Positions 40,334 to 54,200 of a stretch of 64,000 nt of DNA are shown one piece after another (positions within the stretch are counted from its first letter, which is position 1; each line of letters starts with the position of its first letter). Source of the stretch: Capitulum mitella. Its lineage: Eukaryota > Arthropoda > Thecostraca > Pollicipedomorpha > Pollicipedidae. Below the pieces are notes generated by a model. The model was not told the DNA's origin and did not search any database. It worked only from the letters and a program-made list of their open reading frames with translations. The stretch is from the NCBI GenBank assembly GCA_030062745.1, contig CP099842.1, positions 9,679,838 through 9,743,837 of the forward strand, given 5' to 3'. A program made the position numbers and the translations under genes.

Positions 40334-43300
40334 GTAAGCGAGCGGACATATAACGAAAAGCTGCATATATCCAGTTAGCGCTGCATGTTTTGATTATGAT
40401 TCAGGTAGCGGGCGATACTTTAAACGCAGAATAGTTGTTATGTTGCGATTGCTGTAAGAGCAGAGATTTTCCCATGGTGCAGAAGGAGCTCCGCCAAAGG
40501 AAATGAGTGAGACATCCGGAAATAAACCAGTGCTGGTATAGGGAATGTACGCATGCGTGGAACTAAAGAGTACATGAGGATGCAGATGCATCTCGATATT
40601 TGCAAAAAAGTCGATATGACTATGACGCTTTATGAAAAGAATGGACCTCAGAATGGCATATGATGATCCCATGAATTATGAGAAAGTTTCACCCATGAAA
40701 ACGCGTACCATTTAACTGCATCAACCACAACGGAAGTACTTAACTTCGTGGCATTCGTCAGTTTTAGACCCATCAGTGGGGTGACGCCAAACGTCCGCTT
40801 AAAACTATCTATACATCCTGACTCATGACGTTGGCTTTGAAGGTCGGTGCTTTGATCCATGACTAACTTGCGGAATATTTCGAACATGCACGGCCTTCCA
40901 ACGAAAGCAAAGCTGTCTCAGCCGGGACCCGCAAGCACGGCGGAAGCGGGGCAGTAAAACGAACGAACGGCGACTCTGGTCCCAATCTCTCGCTCCTCTA
41001 CGGAGTCAGGCCGTTTCTGCGGTTCCTAGGCGCCGTTAGCCGTTTGGATCTCTGCGCAGAGAATTTCCAGTTATTTCCATGAGCGTATCGAACGGCACTG
41101 GATCACTGCATGCCATCAAAGGAGGTCGGCCTCTGTCGGAGCGCGCGGTCGTCACCTTCTGACGGGGTCACCCAGCCGGCAGTCGAGGCGCAGTCACTAC
41201 AGGACGAACCTGGAGGAGCTGACCGATGACCAGATCCTGGCCAGGATCGCCCAGAGGAGGCAGGAGCGCGCTCTGCTGAAGGCGCTCCGGAACGAGTACG
41301 GCTGCTCTGAACACTCGGCACTATGCACCGGCACGGAGTCTGCTGTGCTAGCAGAACTCAAATCTTGGAAATGAAAACTCACAGCACCTTTGCCCTTTTA
41401 CTCTTCCGAAAAGTTCCTGCGATTCCCTGAAAAAGAATGCTACTGCTCAAAGCATGTTTTACTGATGAAACCACTTCATTTACTTTCTTCATGGCCGCTT
41501 TAAAACGGGCTAACAAGGTCATGCAGACATTATCGCATAGAACGATTTCCAGCTGTGCGTGTGTCTGAATTGTACAATTGCCAAGAGAAATAGCTATTAA
41601 AAGTTTGAGATGATAGTCAGAGCTGCTCACATCAGGTCAGGGTGTTTATTATAATTGTGGCTAAATGTCACTTGGTATCTGTTTATGTTCCGTTGCGTAC
41701 GTCCATGTCCGTGTTATAGCCGACCTCTGTGTCAATACCGCAGCAGTTGTTCGTTTCTGTACCGGAGCCAGCGTTTGTAGTGTAACTGGCGTCTCTGTAC
41801 CCGAGCCGGTGTGTGTTTGCCTGGAGCCTGGGATGTTGTACATCTCCCTACCGGAGCCTGAGGTGTTGTCTGTCTCTGCACCGGAGCCTGAGGTGTCTGT
41901 CTCTGTTCTGGAGCCTGGCGTGTTGTCTGTCTCTGCACCGGAACCTGAGGTGTTGTCTGTCTCTGCACCGGAGCCTGAGGTGTCTGTCTCTGTTCTGGAG
42001 CCTGGCGTGTTGTCTGTCTCTGCACCGGAACCTGAGGTGTTGTCTGTCTCTGCACCGGAGCCTGAGGTGTTGTCTGTCTCTGCACCGGAGCCTGAGGTGT
42101 TGTCCGTCTCTGCACCGGAGCCTGAGGTGTTGTCTGTCTCTGCACCGGAGCCTGAGGTGTCTGTCTCTGCACCGGAGCCTGGGGTGTTGTCTGTCTCTGC
42201 ACCGGAGCCTGAGGTGTTGTCTGTCTCTGCACCGGAGCCTGAGGTGTTGTCTGTCTCTGCACCGGAGCCTGAGGTGTTGTCCGTCTCTGCACCGGAGCCT
42301 GAGGTGTTGTCTGTCTCTGCACCGGAGCCTGAGGTGTTGTCTGTCTCTGCACCGGAGCCTGAGGTGTTGTCCGTCTCTGCACCGGAGCCTGAGGTGTTGT
42401 CTGTCTCTGCACCGGAGTCTGAGGTGTTGTCTGTCTCTGCACCGGACCCTGAGGTGTCTGTCTCTGCACCGGAGCCTGGGGTGTTGTCTGTCTCTGCACC
42501 GGAGCCTGGGGTGTTGTCTGTCTCTGCATCGGAGCCTGACGTGCTGTCTGTCTCTGCTCCGGAGCCTGAACTGCAGTCCGTCCATACGCTGGCCCCGGTA
42601 TTCGTGTGTATGCCGGAGTCGGCCTCTGTGCCGGCTGTGTAGTACGGTCTGTACGCTGGCCCCGGTGTCCGTATATATGCCGGAGCCGGCTTCTGTGCCG
42701 GCTGTGTAGTGCGGTCTGTGCGCTGGCCCGGCGTCCGTGTGTTTTTCGGAGCCGGCCTCTGTGCCGGCTCTGCAGTACGGCCGCCGGCGGCGGTCCGGTC
42801 GGCTCGGGCCGTCCGGCCGTCGGCGGGGCGGCTGCGGCAGCTCGCTCTGCGCTGACCCCAGGGGCGCGGCCGGCGCGGCGGAATGGGGCCGCACGGCCGG
42901 CCCGGAATGCGCCGGCGCCGACAGAAATAGCGGCGGCGGCGGCGCGCCGGCCGACTCCGCGCGTCCGCTCGGCGCCGAGGCCGGCAGCGCGGCGCCCTGG
43001 CGGAGGACCGCCGAAGCCGAGCCGACCGCAGAGGTGTACACGCCAGCTGAGCCGCACGCTCCGGCCGGCGCCTGGTGCTGGGGACGGCACTGGTGCCGAG
43101 CTGCGCACTCTGTAGTCCGAGTCGCACCTGATAGTGGGCAGCGCACTGCGCATTCCATGTACTGGGCAGCGTCACTGCGCGCCAAACGGCACTGTGCACG
43201 TGCATATCGCAGCGAGCGCTGGCTCGGGCCGCCTGTAGTGCACCTAATTGCAGAGTCCGCACCAGACTGCGCACCGTTCTTGACTGTGCTCATAACGCTG

Positions 43301-46300
43301 GATAGGAGGACCGGCCCGAAGCGTCACGTCAGGTCGCAGCATGACAGGCGCCCGGCGGGGCAGGCCGTGCTTCGCCGTCTGCAGTTTTGACTGAGGTCCA
43401 GCCAGCTCGCGATGGCACGAATCTTGGCACATCTGCCGCGGGGGTCAGGGGCTCAGTCAGTTGTTTGTCTCGTTCGACTTAGAAAGGTCACGACACCAGA
43501 CCGGGCGAATATTTTTAGGACCGTGACGCTGCTTCGGACCTAAAGGGCTACGCCAATGACCCCGGCAGCTACAGGTCTCGTCACATGAAGACGTAGCAAC
43601 TGTCGCATCTTTGAATCATTTTATGCTTGGATGGGTTGGTTGAAGGCGTGACTCTGCAACTCTGGCTCCTCGCCGCCCGGAATCATTTTCCCGAAATCCT
43701 CGCCCGAAATTATTTTGGCATAACTGTTGGCTAAGGAGAGTCTGGCCGGTCCCAGCGCACAGACATGATGGAGAGTTATGCCTCATATCTTTGATGTTGC
43801 CTTCAAAACGTCCGACTCATGCAGCCTTGACGTCTGACAAGTTCCTAGTTTACCCATAGACGAGACACACTGATCATCGCAGAGCGGGATCTTGTACGTT
43901 TATAATATGATTTTTGTTGGGTTAATAAAGTTGAAAAATTGATATTAAGTTGAATAAACCTAATCGACCTTATCCGTTTTGAAATGTAATATTTGTGGAG
44001 ACTTGGTGTGGTGAGCGGCCCATTTTTTTCTCTGTAGAATCGGTCCTGCTGCCATGACGAGACGGCTTCGTTTGGTGTTGGTAATCTGTACGTAACTGAG
44101 GGCCAATCGGATCATGCTGCCTGCCATGTGATGGCCGCACTATCTGTCACACTTGACGCCACGTTAAACTTTCGGCGCAAAATTCGCCTGCGTCCTGGAA
44201 AAACACGGTTATGAGAGGGGTCATTTCGTCACACGAATCGTGACCCCGATCCCAATGCCACGACATTTTGATTGAATCTACTATAAAGAGCTCGGTTCCA
44301 CGCCGGAATGCTTCGGTCACCAGTGTGGGTAATGTCGTGGTCTCGACATTCTAGACCATTTTAATACGGTCATACGCATCATCGCCACGTCTGCATTGTG
44401 CTGCACGCGCTGTACTGGTCCAAGCACCGCTGTTTGCTTTTAAAGCCATTTACACTGACCGCTAAAAGCTGTTCATTGTTCCGAATGTTTGCCAGTTGTT
44501 TTCATATAGAAGCGGAGCTGTCCGAATACGGAAAGTCCTAAACGTGCGTTGATTGCGAATGTGCAGTACTACGTAATGATCGATGCTTTGCAGAGGCTCC
44601 AGTATTATGCCTGGTCAGAGTTATGTTTTCTTCAATTTGCCTGCCTGCCAGTGAATTCTGGCGTCCATTAGGCGGTGCAAAATGTCCTTAGCCGTTCTTT
44701 CATTTGGAAAGTTAAATGCTACAAAAGTGGTGCGTAATCTGGACCTTTATTTTGCTTTGCTGACGGTCTGGCTTAAATGATGCTGTGTGTCTTGCAGGAG
44801 GAAAGCCACCAGCTTACGGCCATTAAAGTTTCCGTTGTCGAGAGGTAGATATTTGGAGGACTTTTATTGTTTCGCATCTGCCGGTCTCATCTTGGCTTCA
44901 TAACAAACTAACAACCATTAGTAACGATGTGCGCCGCCACACAATGGAAATTGAGTTAAAGGAATGTTTAGTATCTCTTCTAGGTCATTACGATACCGTT
45001 CCTCTTTTTCGCAAGTGCCATGGTCCGATCGGAATTAGGAAATCAGTACATTTAGCCATTGAATCTCATATCACTAACAAAACCGGTGAAAGTCATAAGA
45101 ATGGTAAGAATCGAAATGAGGATCTCAAGATCATGTTTCAGGTCGTGTGTCACACCAAAGGTCAGTATCTGGCCTGTTTGGGGAATACCGCATTTGCATA
45201 CAAATCGGAGATTGCAGACATCGTTAAGCCGACATACATTTAAAAAGATATGCAAAGGTATCAAAAGACATCTGTCTGAGCAAAAGAGCAACCCAGGTCA
45301 AGCTAGTTCATGCGAAGTTTTTAATTACTTAAGAGTAGATTAGTCAGGAATGAAGAGCTAGTTTTAAAAATTCATGAACATCGCAGCCGTCCATTATGGG
45401 ATGTTTTATCCATATGACATGCAGGGTGTTGATCATGCCAGCTTCAGCAAATTTTAAAAGTTCTGCGGCACTGCGTCGAAAAAAATTTCCTCGGAGTTAT
45501 TACAGCCCTAAGAACCCGAAGGACGCTCCAAAACCTTTACTTCCAATGTTGTTTAAGTTTTTAACTGAAACTTGGGATTCGGCAACTCTTAAGCCGACAG
45601 TTATACACTTGCTTGTGAGATTTTCGTCTTGTCATGCAATTTATGGTCGTGCCCCGCTGTCTTTTGTTGCTAGAAATTTTCAGTTGCCATTGTTTAAGAA
45701 TCCATGACGCATTTTAGCGGTTCGGGTATCGTGTTGTGGCCATGCACATTAGCCTCCTCGGTCTGGCAGTCTTGAACTGCCCTCGTTCTCGCCACCTGTT
45801 CGCCGCGCTCCACTAACCCTACTCTTTGTCTCCGACCCAGCTCCGAGGAGGAGGTGGATGAGGTAGGATCCCGGAGCATGCTGTCTGAAGCGTTCACTCG
45901 TCACGTGTCCGTACGCGTTGACGCAGCGACGATGCGTGTTGCGTTGGCGCCTTCTCGGGCAGCCGCGCTACCGCCTGCGTGGCCAGTGGATGGTGTCCCG
46001 CCTCACAGCAGTGTGTGCGGCACAGTCTACTCACGCTGATGTCTGCGGCGCAGTCTGCTCTCGCTAACGTGCCGACCTCCTGTTACCGACTGCTGATGCG
46101 GTGCTCTGACACGTGCATGGTTCTTTCTTCTCTAAAATGCTTACAAGCTCTTCCAAATTGTCGCGAGGCTTTCTTCTTTGGAATTAATTCAGCGTTGTGA
46201 ACTATCAAGGAATGCGATTGGCCGATTCTTTTTACGGTGTCTCAATTTTGGAGGACGCGGCGTGTCGCTGAGTGCGTGTGGCCGGTAACACTCGCCCAAT

Positions 46301-49300
46301 GATCGCCAACCGATGACGCTGCGATGCCCCTGACCGGCGCTCCTGTTCTGACTTGCAGCTCCGAGGAGGAGGAGGAGGAGGACGATGAACAGGTAATGGC
46401 GTCCGCCTGCTCGGCGCCGCCGCCGCACGTGCTCTGCCGCTTAATGTAGTCGCGAGGCGGCCGCGCACGGGTCGGCCCGCTCGGCGCCCGCCGACCAGAG
46501 CCGCTGTCTCCGCCCGCCCCGCGGACCCGCTCCGCCCGCTCCCGGCCCGGGCGTTTCTCGCCCCGGACGTCAGAGCGGCGACCTCCCGCCGCGGCTGGCG
46601 GGCCCCGACACCAGCCTGCCGCGGAGCTCTGGTGGCGGACGCCGTGCCGGGCGGGCGGCCCGTGCGCGGCGGCCCCGCCTCCGGTCGGCGACGTCCTGTT
46701 CCGGACCGCGGAGCCGGGCACTCCGCGGCATAGCGACGACGTGTAGAGGGGGCGCCGCGACGGCCCCACCGCGGCCGCGGCGCCGCGCGCGCTGCCATGA
46801 CTCCAGTCCTAGAGCGTGTCGGCCTAGCGCCGAGTCCGGCTGGGTCGCGCCGGACTCGGCGTGGTCTGTGACGTGACGTGTGGGGGTGCGGTTAGCCCGG
46901 GCGGCGTGCGCCCGGCGGTAGATGCAGCGGGGCGCGCCAGACCGGCGTCCGCTCACGAGCCCGCTCTGCCGCGTGTTTCAGGCCCAGAAGGCGGCAGAGG
47001 CACGTAGACGTTTGCAGGCCGTAAGTGTGGTGTGCCGTTCCACTAACATCTGCCCGGGCTTTGTGGGATGACGGGCGCGGAGCCGAGCCATACCCTCAAA
47101 AACTGAGAGTGGTCAAGGTTTAAAAGAAAAAAATTTCCCTCCCGGCTGATTCAAAAATGCCCACCGGTCAAGGTTACGGGCCGCGCGCAGATTTGTGTTC
47201 TTCCCGCGCGACGGACGGACCAAACAGTTGTCTTAAGAACATAAACTTCGCTAGATGTGTTTATTTCAGTCCCAGGTTGACTCCGAACAAAAACCAAGTA
47301 GTATTTCTGCCTTCCATAGTTGGTCCGTTCGCTTATTTCTTAGTTTTGAGCCCTATACTATATGTCCGTTTTATTTGGCTGGACATGACTCATGATGCAT
47401 TGCTCAAGTATATCTATTTGAAATGGTAGGCTCGGTGCTTTCGTTATGGAAATGTGGCAGTCAGCTATATGGCCATGATCCACTTCTTATGATTAGATAC
47501 TGCTCTGCTGAAGATATTTGTTGTCGTTTATTCGGTCGACCGATGAAATGTTTCGTGGGTATGTCCACTAAACGTTTTGCTGAAATCTTTCTAGCCGTCA
47601 GATCCCAGTTCAGGTACGAGGCAGATTCGTGTCCCTGTAGTGCTCAGTTAACCAGTAGCATAGCTATCCAGGCTAGCTGGGATATAGTTAGTCTAGCCTA
47701 GTCAGTAGTTTGTAACCTGTTTTGTGTTATTTGCGCTGGCTAGGCGTGTCTTTGGATAGAGGGCGCTGGCATTGCTTGCATCGAACAGCAACCAAAACCA
47801 GTCCGTGGGCCATGGGTGTTTTCTCGCAATGTGTTTGACCTGGCGTGCATTCCTGGGTGTGGTCTTTTATGTGTGTGACAAGAGGTGAGCAACAATATTG
47901 GGCACTGTTTTGACCAGAATGTCCAATTTCATGTCAAACAGCACTAGTGAGTGCAAAGGTCGCTTGCGTAGATACGCAACGGCGTGGTCTTGAAGGCAAT
48001 GAGAGTAACTTGCAATACTGCCTTGCAATATAAGGACACTGACTCTGTGATTTCACACACGCTAAGAATGCTGTTTAGTCCTTAAATATTGTCCCAAATT
48101 GATTGCTTGTGAAACTGGTTCTCCTAAATCTTGTGGCGTGCAGCAGAAACGTTTATGCATGTATTGCTGATACGACGCCGTTGACAGTGCTATAGGCCGG
48201 CATGATTTGTGCAACATATTTGTTATTGTTTTCAGCAGGATTGTAGGTTAGCTGGCGACGTCTTTCAACATAACTGAACCTGAATGCACTATAGACTAAT
48301 TAATTAAACATCGCGTAGCCACATGCATGCTAAGCACCAACTACGACGAGCCACCAGATCCATACCTGCTCGCTGCCATAAGCACGGCACGGTGGTGCTG
48401 AGAAAAAAGCGTCATCACGATTAGGTCATAACTAGGCCCACAGTTGAATCGCGAAACGCTGTTCCAAACCAAACACAGGAAACAAAATGTCAGGAGAAGC
48501 CCAGTATGCGTTCATGGGTACAGCATTTGTGACAGGTCTTATCTATCTAAAACATTCATAAATGGGTGATAAATTATCATTCAACTGGAAATTACTTTGC
48601 TCCCGCCATTGGTGATCGTCAGTTGTTCTCCACCGTCATTTCCTACAAACTAGACAAATAAGTTTTCTCTTCTGCAGATCATGCATTTTAAAATAAACTA
48701 CCACTTTTGCCTGTCGTTTACCGTTGCAAAACTAAGTAAGACTGCAGGGATTTGGTAGGGAAACAGCCAAAATTGACAAGTGATAAATTGTCAGCACATG
48801 CGACGACAAAAATGACCATACACATTAATTACAGCAGTGGCTAGATAAAATATATCCGAATTAGTCTTAATTGTATCATTCTAAATCTTCAAACTGATGG
48901 ACCAAAAACAGACTGTTCTGACTAGATTCACTGGGATCGTAGGCGGAGAAGCAGAAAAGGGCGGAGGTGGACAGGAAGAAGGCCGAAGTCAGGAAACGCC
49001 TGGAAGAGACCTCGGCTGCTAAGAAGGCCAAGAAGGGTTTCATGACACCTGAAAGGAAGAAGAAACTCCGGGTAGGCAACTTAAACTGATCGGACGATTT
49101 TTGCTGTGATGACACGCGACAATCATTCTTCGCGTACAGCGTAACGAAAGTAATGTCATTCCTAAAGATTGGAAGGGGACCAATTAAAGCGGAGCTACAC
49201 TGCATATGCTTTTATACACACAAAGGATACAGCAACCCATGTATGTTCGAGAAAACGCTTTGTAGAGTTAAATGCTTTCATGCATGTGATTATCAGGCAA

Positions 49301-50898
49301 TGGAATCGCCTTCGTGTTCAAGTCCGTCCTAAGTGAGACAGTGTGCGTGCATAAGAGCGATGCTTCTGCGGTGCGGGAATCAACACCTCTCGTATCTAAT
49401 CAGAACATTAGCGGCCAGTTCTTGTCAGGCTCACGGAATATCCAAGACAATTCTCATTTCGAATTTGCGGCCCACTAACGGTCTGCCACGTGACGGCTGA
49501 TTCCCTTTGACACGCGGCCATCGTTCCCAGCTACTCCTGCGGAAAAAGGCCGCCGAGGAACTGAAAAAAGAACAGGAAATCAAGGCCGAGGAGAGGAGGC
49601 GAATCATCATCGAGCGGTGCGGTCAGAAGAAGAACACAGATGGCGCCAACGAAGGTAAGGGCTGGGCGCCTCCACTACATGCAGGGTGAAGGAATGCCGC
49701 GTAAGAGGACCAAGAATGTCACAAGCCGATCTTGAAGAAGTGGCACAAGAGCGATAAGCATAGGTTCTGCCAGAAGAAAGTGTGCGTGGGGGTGGGGTGG
49801 GGGGGGGGAGAGGCGGGAAGTGTCACTCTCGTCCCAACATATTTTTTGACACCATTAAAGGTCACTGACTCTTCGCCATACCTTATGCTGATGATGATGT
49901 CGTTGAGCGTGGTCGGGCTAGCCGCTTAGGTTGCATGTAGTTGTTGACAATATCGTTGCGGTCGTTTCTTAAGTAGTGGCATGCACTGCCTTGTTTTGCT
50001 TTCAAGCTAAAGTCGAAAAGTTTCTTTTGTGTTTTGTCGTTCGTCTGCTAGTTAAAAATAATCGTGTAGTCCAAGTTGGTGTAGTTCGAAATTCGCAGTC
50101 ACGATGGATGGAAAATCACCTGGAGAACGGCGCCTTGTACACGAAAGGTCTGCTGATTTGGAGAGAACTCGTTTCATCTTGAGTTAATGACCAGGCGATT
50201 TGGCCATGTAATCATCAGACCGTAATGCTTAAATAAGGTCAGACAAAAGCACTGCGTGAGAGAGGTCTGCACCAAAGATTTTCTTCATTTCACTGCGGAC
50301 ATCAGTTCTCATGGCGAGCGCCCTCGCGGTCTGGTAACATCTGTTCGGCTCGATTTCCGATTGATGCGATTAGAAGACGTTAATAGTGGCCACGCATGTC
50401 CTCCTTCTAGCTCAGCTGACCCAGTTGTGCCAGTCCTACCAGGACAGGATTGAAAAGCTAGAGAACGAAAAGTGGGACCTGGAGCAACAGGTGGCGGAGA
50501 AAGACCACCAGGTTCGTAGGAGACTAACTACCTCCCACTCCTTCGTGATCTTGGAATACACTGACGCTGGATGGCACCATTTGTGTGATATTCGTTGAGA
50601 GTAAGTCATCGGGCACCTTTTGCCGCCAATGTTGTCAAAATTCTTCTGTTTTCTTCCCATTTCCTTTCTGGTTTCCAGTCCGTCGCCAAAAATTCCCGTC
50701 TTTGTCTATTTCCCATATAGGAATGTCCGATATATTTCACCTACTTGAGGAGAAAGTGTAAAAAATGCCAGTCTCTCCTGCCGGTGTCATGTCATACCTG
50801 CTAATGTCAACACGTACTAGCCGGAGAGTCAAGTGTCGCACCTAACACTTGAACTAACACTGTTGCTGTTGCATGTCTGCGTTCTTGTCCTTAGGGGA

Positions 50899-50993
<95 letters not shown>

Positions 50994-51087
50994 CCGGTGT
51001 AGGCCTTTGCGGAAAGGGTGAAGCTGTGAAGGGTGAGAGTGAAAATGCTCACTTATGTATAACAAAACTCCAGTTTCAAACATGTCT

Positions 51088-51153
<66 letters not shown>

Positions 51154-51236
51154 ATGTATATATACATATATATATATACATTATATATATATAATGTCGT
51201 ATATAATCGGAACAATAATCTTATTTATTATGTGTG

Positions 51237-51290
<54 letters not shown>

Positions 51291-54200
51291 TTTTAAATGC
51301 TTTAGTCGAATGCCAGTTTACGATCCGTTTGTGATTCTGTCCTTCAGGTGAGAGTTTTGTCGGTTTCTGAGTGCCCGTTAAGTACATTACCAAAGCTTGA
51401 CTTTAAAGCTCACCTCAATGTCCCGCCCTACCACTGGACGTCGTCAGAAATTCTTTACAACAAAAAGTAAATGGCAGAATACAGCATGAGAAGGCAAAAT
51501 TCAAACGTAAAAAACGTATTTTTTTACGATGATCCTTATCTCACCGCGACTACTCTACATTACTAGCATAAACAACAATGATAACAATGACTTGTTGACA
51601 CATAACGTTCTTCAGCCTAAGATCCAGTCGGCAAGACTCAAACAATTTGAGTGTTCCCCTTGCGTTAACCGGGCGATTAATGAATGGGTTCATTTATCGA
51701 ATAAGCACGGCTTCCAGGACTTCAAGACGTTGTTTGTGTTATGCCCTTGACGAGATTTTGATATCGGATGCCATGGTGTTATGGGCTGTTCTGCGGGAGT
51801 ATTTTTGGGTATGATTAAACATTGCAGATCCCGCCGTATACTTTTTGCTGCAATGAATTCCTGACGATGTCCAATAATAGGATGAAAGAACGGAGACTTT
51901 TACGCACTTTCAGACGAATCACTCCAGAGTTTTAATGGAAAGCTGCGGTGGTACAATAAACGAACACTCCAGAAACGCAAAAACCCATTTGCAGGGGAGA
52001 AGGCACCACAAAACGAATCTTATCCTGGCATTCAGCAGGAGTGCTAGATGTTTGTTCTGAAATGAACAGGAATGGGATTGGTATGTTTTTGTTTCATCCG
52101 CGAAATCGCAGGACAAGTTAAAAGCTTTTAAGATATACTGGGTTAATGAGGTCCTAATGCTGATCAACGTCCACCTTTTATAGAGGATCTTATTGCCATA
52201 TGCAAGGATTACCATGACCGTGTCTACCTGTGCGAGTCCCAAAAGTGGGACTTGGAACACGAAGTTCTTCGCCTGGGCGTGGAGGTTAGTCGGTTGCACT
52301 GGAGGCTCCCCAGAACTTCCCGAGGACCAGCTGTGATGTGAAACGCCCCAGTGAAAACCCCTAGTTAGTGTAGCCGGAGCGCATGCGCAAGGAGTAGAAT
52401 GGTGAACCGTTTACCCAGCACGTCCCCCCTCCCCGTTTTCTGGCTGACAGGACCGGATGGAAAGATGGATCGGCGAGAATCCGCCTGGCAGCCTCGCCCT
52501 CTCCCGGTATCCCAGGCAGCGTTCAGTTGGCCGCCCCTGTCCGCGCAGCCGCGGCGCTTGCGTGAACCCAGAGCATGCGCCCGTCAGAGCCGGCTGTCAG
52601 CCGGCTGGCGGTGCTCGGCCGTTGGCCCGGCCGTCGCGCCGCATGTGACGACACCCGAGTCTGACCGTGGCGCGCCTCTGAACGCGTCCTCAGGCCTGCC
52701 GGCCTCGGCGCCCGCCCGTCTCCGCTCCTCAGCCTCCCGTGGGTCGCGCGCCGCCGATGTCTCGGGCGCGACGGCTTCGAGCTCTCCTCACCCAGCGCGC
52801 AGTCAGCCGGTGTCTGGCTGGCGGCCCCGGCTGCCGCGCCAACCGCCGGCACGAAGAGGCTTTAGTCGTCTCCCGGTAGACAGCAGCGGCTTCCGGCTTC
52901 AGTCGTCAGCCGGTAGACTAGAGCGGCTCCCGGCTTTAGTCTATTTCTAGTAGGCCGGAGCTGCTCCCGGCTTCAGTCAACGTCTAGCAGACTGGACCTG
53001 CTCCCGGTGCAGCAGACTGGAGCTGCTGCCGGTTCTGACTGGCGCGCGCTCTGTTACCAGTTCCGGTCCCGGCCAAACTTACCAACAGTGCGGGCTAGCT
53101 GGGCGCCCGGCTATATTTTCCTCGCCGCGGGCGGAACGTTGTCATTTGACCCTTGGCAGCCGACGCCGTTGGCAGCCACGTGAGGGCGTGTTTTGAAATA
53201 GCTTGTAGGTGCGCGTGATGTTGTCGTTTGGTTACCAATCCGCTACTCTGGACAATACGTCTTAGCACTGCTAGCTCACTGTAGTAGCGGTAGGTGAAGA
53301 GCGTGGAAAGAACGAGAGAAGACATGGGGCGTGCAGGGTAACCAGACCGCACCAGGCGTAGCATAAGTGTGGCACTCCATTTCTTTTTGCATGTTGAAAA
53401 ATCGAATAGAAGTGCTTTGGTTGAGACTACAAAACCTTTTTAGCACCTTTCAGTGTTGTGTCCGTGACTTAATTTGAAGCATGGAAGGTCTCCGAGGTAT
53501 TTATTTTTCCCCGAACCACTATAAATTTGATTTGAGATCAGTTGTCTGATAATCCGACTTTTAGGCGTTATTTTTTAGTAGGCCGCACCCATTTTCACTC
53601 ATGAAGCAATAAATAATCATTGCTGCAAGCATTAGCAGTCCTCTTGAACACCTCTGTCTCAGTTTCGGTGTACTGATGTAAGCAATGCCCAGCGTCCCGT
53701 GAGAGCAGTGAAGTTACGAGTAGTACAGCAGCACTGGAACGTCTTTGAGAAGCGGAAGAAATGGGGCATTTGTTCCAGTGTTGGAAATTCGTATCTTTTC
53801 TTCGCATTTCAAGTGCATGCATAGCACTTTTTTTTTTTAAATAATGCCGCTGTGTTTTCTTGACTTATTTTAAGATCATGCCAGACCAGTCTTTGCTGCC
53901 GCCGCATGATGCATGCATTGCATTTTATGGTGAGTTTGTCAATGCCCTGACGACTTTCTGTTAATTGTTCCATTTACGTCTGTCGGATCAGAACAGCGCC
54001 ATGATCACGTAACGTGCAGGGCAGCCCCTTTGTTGATTGAAGTTCGACAGGGCACCTTCACTGCACTGCTGGTGATATGACCAATACCATCCATCTTTCA
54101 GATCAACGAGCTGAACATCTCCGTCAACGACTTGCGTGGCAAATTGTAAGTAGTTCTGGAATAGTTTCTTTTTGTCGTGAGTTCCCTTGGTCCTCAGTGC

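Noticed and set aside
41661-43274. 537-codon minus-strand frame with [10 protein letters not shown] repeats, and similar + frames
   Set aside because: These are products of a stop-free 30/27-bp minisatellite in an intron, with no conserved flanking domain, start context or splice sites. Kept only as a finding to test.
44929-45707. Two + strand frames of about 103 codons in the TnI intron
   Set aside because: No domain, no splice context, and AT-rich codon use unlike the real exons.
46232-46956. Minus-strand frames of 128-188 codons in a TnI intron
   Set aside because: Low-complexity Arg/Ala/Pro/Gly sequence in a CpG-dense intron patch.
52399-52950. 183-codon + frame in a TnI intron
   Set aside because: GC-rich, no domain, runs into a minisatellite, and does not match the splice phases of TnI.
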